DNA of 26,709 nucleotides from a virus. Within the stretch, counting starts at the first letter, position 1; each line of letters starts with the position of its first letter. The notes under the pieces are model-generated. The model did no database searches. It worked only from the letters and a program-made list of their open reading frames with translations, and was not told the origin of the DNA. The stretch spans positions 1-26,709 of the IMG/VR virus record IMGVR_UViG_3300033141_001498, one strand, 5' to 3'. Shown in pieces: positions 24,368-26,709 of this stretch. The position numbers were made by a program, and so were the translations under genes.

Positions 24368-24667
24368 CTATGCAGAGACTATATCTCCGATAGCATACTT
24401 AGAAGGAATAGGGACATCAATAAAAACCTCAGTATAGGAAGTTTGCTCTGCTCTTATAATAGCATCGTTAATTATGTCTACCAAAGCTCCGTCAAAATCA
24501 ATACCATTAACCCCATCTCTTTGAATGTTCCACTCTTCGCTTGCTGTTACATAAGGAACAGAACTTGCGTGAATAGTATTCACGTCAAACAATACCACTA
24601 GGTCACATGCATTTACATTTAATACCCTGTCTCCATTCGCTGTTTTAAATATTAAATACTTAACCAT
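24368..24667 (-). CDS. Small array protein 3 (99 aa)
   Basis: It starts MVKYLIFKTANGDRVLNVNA, then strand-like DLVVLFDVN, a helix LVDIINDAIIRAEQTS and YTEVFIDVPIP, aligning by eye with the 102-aa protein (helix, then YTQSYVDVEFP). It has no enzyme motif. It is separated by 4 nt from the 102-aa gene and by a promoter-containing gap from the 106-aa gene. Likely a capsid-associated small protein by position; function unproven. Confidence 0.74.
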   Translation of the reverse strand: MVKYLIFKTANGDRVLNVNACDLVVLFDVNTIHASSVPYVTASEEWNIQRDGVNGIDFDGALVDIINDAIIRAEQTSYTEVFIDVPIPSKYAIGDIVSA

Positions 24668-24671
24668 CTTA

Positions 24672-24980
24672 TTAATCTACTAAGGTTACTGAATCTATTA
24701 TTACACCCGGAAACTCTACATCCACATACGACTGAGTATATCCTGCTTGAAAGAGTCTTTCTATTGCATTAGTTATGACATTGCGAGTAGCCTGCTCATC
24801 AGCACTAAGACTCCCCCCTGAAGTCACAATAAGTACTTTGGAACTAGCTGCCGAATTGTTCTCTGAAAATAATAAATACATTCCGGCGGGAGAAATAATC
24901 TCCATTATGCCTGACAAACTCTCAGCTTTTACCAACATCTTGCCTGTAGTAGTTGTATTAAATCTTAAAAACTTACTCAT
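24672..24980 (-). CDS. Small array protein 2 (102 aa)
   Basis: It starts MSKFLRFNTTTTGKMLVKAE, then LSGIMEIISPAGMYLLFSEN, a strand (SKVLIVTSG), a helix (QATRNVITNAIERLFQAG) and YTQSYVDVEFPG. This is the clearest example of the shared array architecture: N-terminal strand K-(Y/F)-L-x-F, three strands, one amphipathic helix, and a final Y-x-D-V strand. It follows the 119-aa gene after 2 nt, so the two are co-transcribed. Virion role inferred from position. Confidence 0.75.
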   Translation of the reverse strand: MSKFLRFNTTTTGKMLVKAESLSGIMEIISPAGMYLLFSENNSAASSKVLIVTSGGSLSADEQATRNVITNAIERLFQAGYTQSYVDVEFPGVIIDSVTLVD

Positions 24981-24982
24981 AG

Positions 24983-25342
24983 CTATGTGGCTCTTTGTAC
25001 TTCGGTTAATACTAGTGTGAATACTACCGGTCCTATCTTGACCCTAATACCATCTTCATTACCTACATCTGCATACACATCGTTGTTTCCTTCTGCACAT
25101 AGCTCTGTGATAATGTCCGCAACATAAGACACTAACTCGTCAGCCGCACCTCCTAGGTCAGGAGTAAATGTTAAAAGTATTTTAAAATCTTTAGAGTCTC
25201 CATAATAAAATACTAAATCAAAATCTCCTCCCCCCGTATTATCAGAAGTCATCATTGTCATTTTACTTACGTTAATAAGCACATGTTGCGATGAAGCTGC
25301 CGGAGCAAGTGATGGGGAATAAAACCTTAAATATTTATTCAT
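24983..25342 (-). CDS. Small array protein 1 (119 aa)
   Basis: First gene of the array. It starts MNKYLRFYSPSLAPAASSQH, then VLINVSKMTMMTSD, a strand pair (FDLVFYYGDS, KILLTFTPD), a helix (DELVSYVADIITELCAEG) and DVYADVGNE, matching the family's helix and Y-x-D-V strand. A further strand tail (VVFTLVLTEVQRAT) is added. It has a TATCTTTG box 5 nt before the ATG and lies 23 nt after the 249-aa gene. Function unknown; capsid-surface location is inferred. Confidence 0.75.
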   Translation of the reverse strand: MNKYLRFYSPSLAPAASSQHVLINVSKMTMMTSDNTGGGDFDLVFYYGDSKDFKILLTFTPDLGGAADELVSYVADIITELCAEGNNDVYADVGNEDGIRVKIGPVVFTLVLTEVQRAT

Positions 25343-25347
25343 AAAAA

Positions 25348-25355
25348 CAAAGATA
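25348..25355 (-). promoter_or_regulatory. TATCTTTG box before the first array gene
   Basis: An exact TAnnTTTG match on the minus strand, 5 nt before the ATG at 25340-25342. It overlaps an imperfect inverted repeat (CAAAGACGAA against TTCGTATCTTTG, separated by TAG and a T-run) that also includes the stop of the 249-aa gene, so the end of one gene and the promoter of the next are interleaved. Confidence 0.55.
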
Positions 25356-25365
25356 CGAAAAAAAA

Positions 25366-26115
25366 CTATTCGTCTTTGTTTAAAATCTTTTCAAGAAGTT
25401 TTAATGATTCAATTCCATCGTCACTCTTTAGATAGGCAGATACAATCATATTAACATCTTCTCCCATAGGAACAGTAAGCATTCTTTTTTTGTTTGCTTT
25501 AGTGTTGAAATGAATCGCTCCTCCTTTCTTTTCCACCAATAATCCTTCTTCAAAAAACTGCTGAACTCTTGACTGATGCTTTAAGTCAGGGTCACTTACC
25601 ACATTTAGAAATTCTTCCGGGTACTTTCTAGCATAAACTAATATATCTCTCTTTAGTTCTGCTGTACTCATTTTAGCAACATTATGATTAAACAAGACTC
25701 TTGAAATACTTTCCACTTGATCTAAGGATAATTGCCTAGCCTCTATTAAAGCATCTACTTCTACATTGAGTTGTTCTACGTGCTCTCCCGCATCTTTTTC
25801 TGAATCTAATCTTTCAAATCTTTTTCCGTATAAAGGGTGGTTTTCTAAAAACTGCTGTAATACTTGATTGTTTTTAGGAACTCTTAAAAACCCATCTTCA
25901 AAAATAATAGGCTCTAATACCACATGCCCCTCTTGTTCATCAACATAAATACTTTTTTGGTTACGAGCATAACGAAGCTCTCTGTTTAATCCTGTCTCTT
26001 CATCAAAATGTAATAAGGGAAATCGGTTTGTGTGTCTTGTTGGCAGCATATAAGATAAAGGTGCTGCGTTCCTTGTTAGTTTGTAGATTTTATCTACGAA
26101 TTTTTCTGTTTTCAT
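25366..26115 (-). CDS. Conserved phage protein next to the capsid gene (249 aa), function unknown
   Basis: A hydrophilic protein with an N-terminal beta part (PLLHFDEETGLNRELRYARN, then IYVDEQEGHVVLEPIIFEDG and LRVPKNNQVLQQFLENHP) followed by a helical C-terminal half rich in Glu/Lys. The pattern LRYA-x-NQ-x-S-(I/P)-(Y/F)-x-DEQ ... P-I-x-F-x-DG-x-L-x-VPK-x-x-x-x-LQ-x-FL recurs in a protein encoded next to the major capsid gene in many large marine and Bacteroidota phages (family recall), with no assigned activity. No signal peptide, membrane segment or catalytic motif is visible. It follows the capsid terminator, and its leader has no TAnnTTTG box, so it may depend on read-through. A capsid assembly or head-completion role is a guess from position. 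Confidence 0.78.
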   Translation of the reverse strand: MKTEKFVDKIYKLTRNAAPLSYMLPTRHTNRFPLLHFDEETGLNRELRYARNQKSIYVDEQEGHVVLEPIIFEDGFLRVPKNNQVLQQFLENHPLYGKRFERLDSEKDAGEHVEQLNVEVDALIEARQLSLDQVESISRVLFNHNVAKMSTAELKRDILVYARKYPEEFLNVVSDPDLKHQSRVQQFFEEGLLVEKKGGAIHFNTKANKKRMLTVPMGEDVNMIVSAYLKSDDGIESLKLLEKILNKDE

Positions 26116-26142
26116 TTTATTTAGATTTAATATAATTTATAA

Positions 26143-26179
26143 TAAAAAAGAAAAGGATGTCTCGTTGACGAGACACCCT
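26143..26179 (-). terminator. Intrinsic terminator after the major capsid gene
   Basis: On the minus strand, AGGGTGTCTCG-TCAA-CGAGACATCCT forms an 11-bp stem with one G-T wobble and a four-base loop, followed by TTTCTTTTTT. It lies 16 nt after the capsid gene's stop. Such a terminator is expected to uncouple heavy capsid expression from the genes that follow. Confidence 0.88.
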
Positions 26180-26195
26180 AATCTTTACATCAATA

Positions 26196-26709
26196 CTATT
26201 CTTGGAATAGAACGAAGTTGTTCGCACCCATAGTACAAACACATCTTTCTGATAAGAAGTTTACAGTCATCGAGTCGAAATTATCTGTCCTTGCGCCTCC
26301 TGCAGAACCTGTCAACCATGTTTTGTATCGTCTGTCTTCAGTTTCTGAAGCACGATATCTAACATGTAAGAAAGGTCTCTTTGCGTTCTTACCTAAGATT
26401 TGGTCATAAACAGATGTAGAACCTGCCGGTACTAATAATCCATTTACTCGACCTGAGCCTGCACCTGTTGGCAAACCTCCTCTCATTGTTGGGTCATTTA
26501 AGTATTTCCAATCAGACTTATAGAAGTCATATCCTCTTCGGAATCCTGTGAATCCTAGATTTAATGCCATCTCTTCATCGTTATCGAAAAGACCGTAAGA
26601 CGTACCACCTGCACCATAAGAGTTTTGAGCTGCTAACATATCGTCAATATCAAAACCGAAGTTTCGGTCAACGAATACAACATTCTCCTCAATAGCACCT
26701 TGGTTGTCT
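26196..26709 (-). CDS. Major capsid protein, C-terminal part (gene continues beyond the window)
   Basis: The frame stays open to the window edge, giving 171 visible residues; the Met at 26637-26639 is internal (preceded by RNFGFDIDD). The C-terminal signature (RRGYDFYKSDWKYLNDPTM, then LLVPAGSTSVYDQ, RPFLHVRYRASETEDRRYKT, WLTGSAGGARTDNFDSMTVN and FLSERCVCTMGANNFVLFQE) matches what is known of the HK97-fold capsid proteins of crAss-like and related Bacteroidota phages, where R-Y-R-A, TW-x-x-GS-x-GG and (R/L)C-x-CT-x-x-ANxF are conserved. It builds the icosahedral shell. A strong intrinsic terminator follows immediately. Confidence 0.85.
   Translation of the reverse strand, partial: DNQGAIEENVVFVDRNFGFDIDDMLAAQNSYGAGGTSYGLFDNDEEMALNLGFTGFRRGYDFYKSDWKYLNDPTMRGGLPTGAGSGRVNGLLVPAGSTSVYDQILGKNAKRPFLHVRYRASETEDRRYKTWLTGSAGGARTDNFDSMTVNFLSERCVCTMGANNFVLFQE

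Noticed and set aside
1-26709. Alternative genetic code (TAG or TGA recoding, known in some crAss-like phages)
   Set aside because: Long genes are free of in-frame stops, and TAG, TAA and TGA all occur at natural gene ends, so standard code explains the window.
1-26709. tRNA genes, CRISPR arrays, insertion sequences, integrase or attachment sites
   Set aside because: Nothing with the needed cloverleaf, spaced repeats, transposase or recombinase motifs was seen; the only exact direct repeat noticed is the 80-bp tandem copy.

Overview
This AT-rich window looks like the structural (virion) module of a short-tailed dsDNA phage that infects a Bacteroidota host. The C-terminus of the major capsid protein, the ring proteins and the large tail ('muzzle-like') protein resemble, from memory of those families, crAss-like/Cellulophaga-type podoviruses. 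Exact TAnnTTTG boxes (Bacteroidota promoter -7 consensus) sit in front of several genes, and clear Shine-Dalgarno sequences are generally absent. No search was run, so assignment to Crassvirales is a working hypothesis. The code reads as standard, and no tRNA, CRISPR or integrase was seen.

Layout: nearly everything is transcribed on the minus strand, so genes are read from right to left. At the right edge is the 3' part of the major capsid gene (26196-26709), followed by an intrinsic terminator. Next come a 249-aa conserved phage protein and an array of six small related genes of about 100-125 aa (25342 down to 23187). The array carries its own promoter boxes and a terminator/promoter junction. 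Then come two head-tail ring/connector proteins (334 and 308 aa), a 1964-aa tail muzzle-like protein with a Cys-rich C-terminus, a 1033-aa appendage-like protein with repeated modules, and a 263-aa tail protein that looks like a detached muzzle domain. A GNAT acetyltransferase follows, then the likely DNA-ejection (internal virion) proteins, and finally a 2473-aa polyvalent protein with an HExxH metallopeptidase domain, a protein-kinase-like domain and a C-terminal LPD-type region. A 49-aa basic protein (402-551) closes the operon. At the left edge a plus-strand gene (1-405, incomplete) with a PD-(D/E)XK nuclease-like signature converges on it, and the two stop codons overlap.

The most unusual stretch is 8.9-10.97 kb, where three reading-frame breaks cluster. 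An exact 80-bp tandem duplication (8933-9012 and 9013-9092) splits what would be a single 681-aa gene. Two apparent one-base frame changes, near 10725 and 10257, split what would be a single 279-aa gene. Repairing them gives three ejection-type proteins of about 279, 681 and 2473 aa, a layout like T7 gp14/gp15/gp16. The breaks may be sequencing or assembly errors, genuine decay, or programmed recoding; the sequence alone cannot decide.

The best candidates for under-described biology are the kinase-like plus zincin giant virion protein and the six-gene paralogous array with near-leaderless promoter boxes. No stretch over 300 bases lacks a gene; the longest apparent gap (10115-10227) is mostly the out-of-frame tail of the preceding gene.
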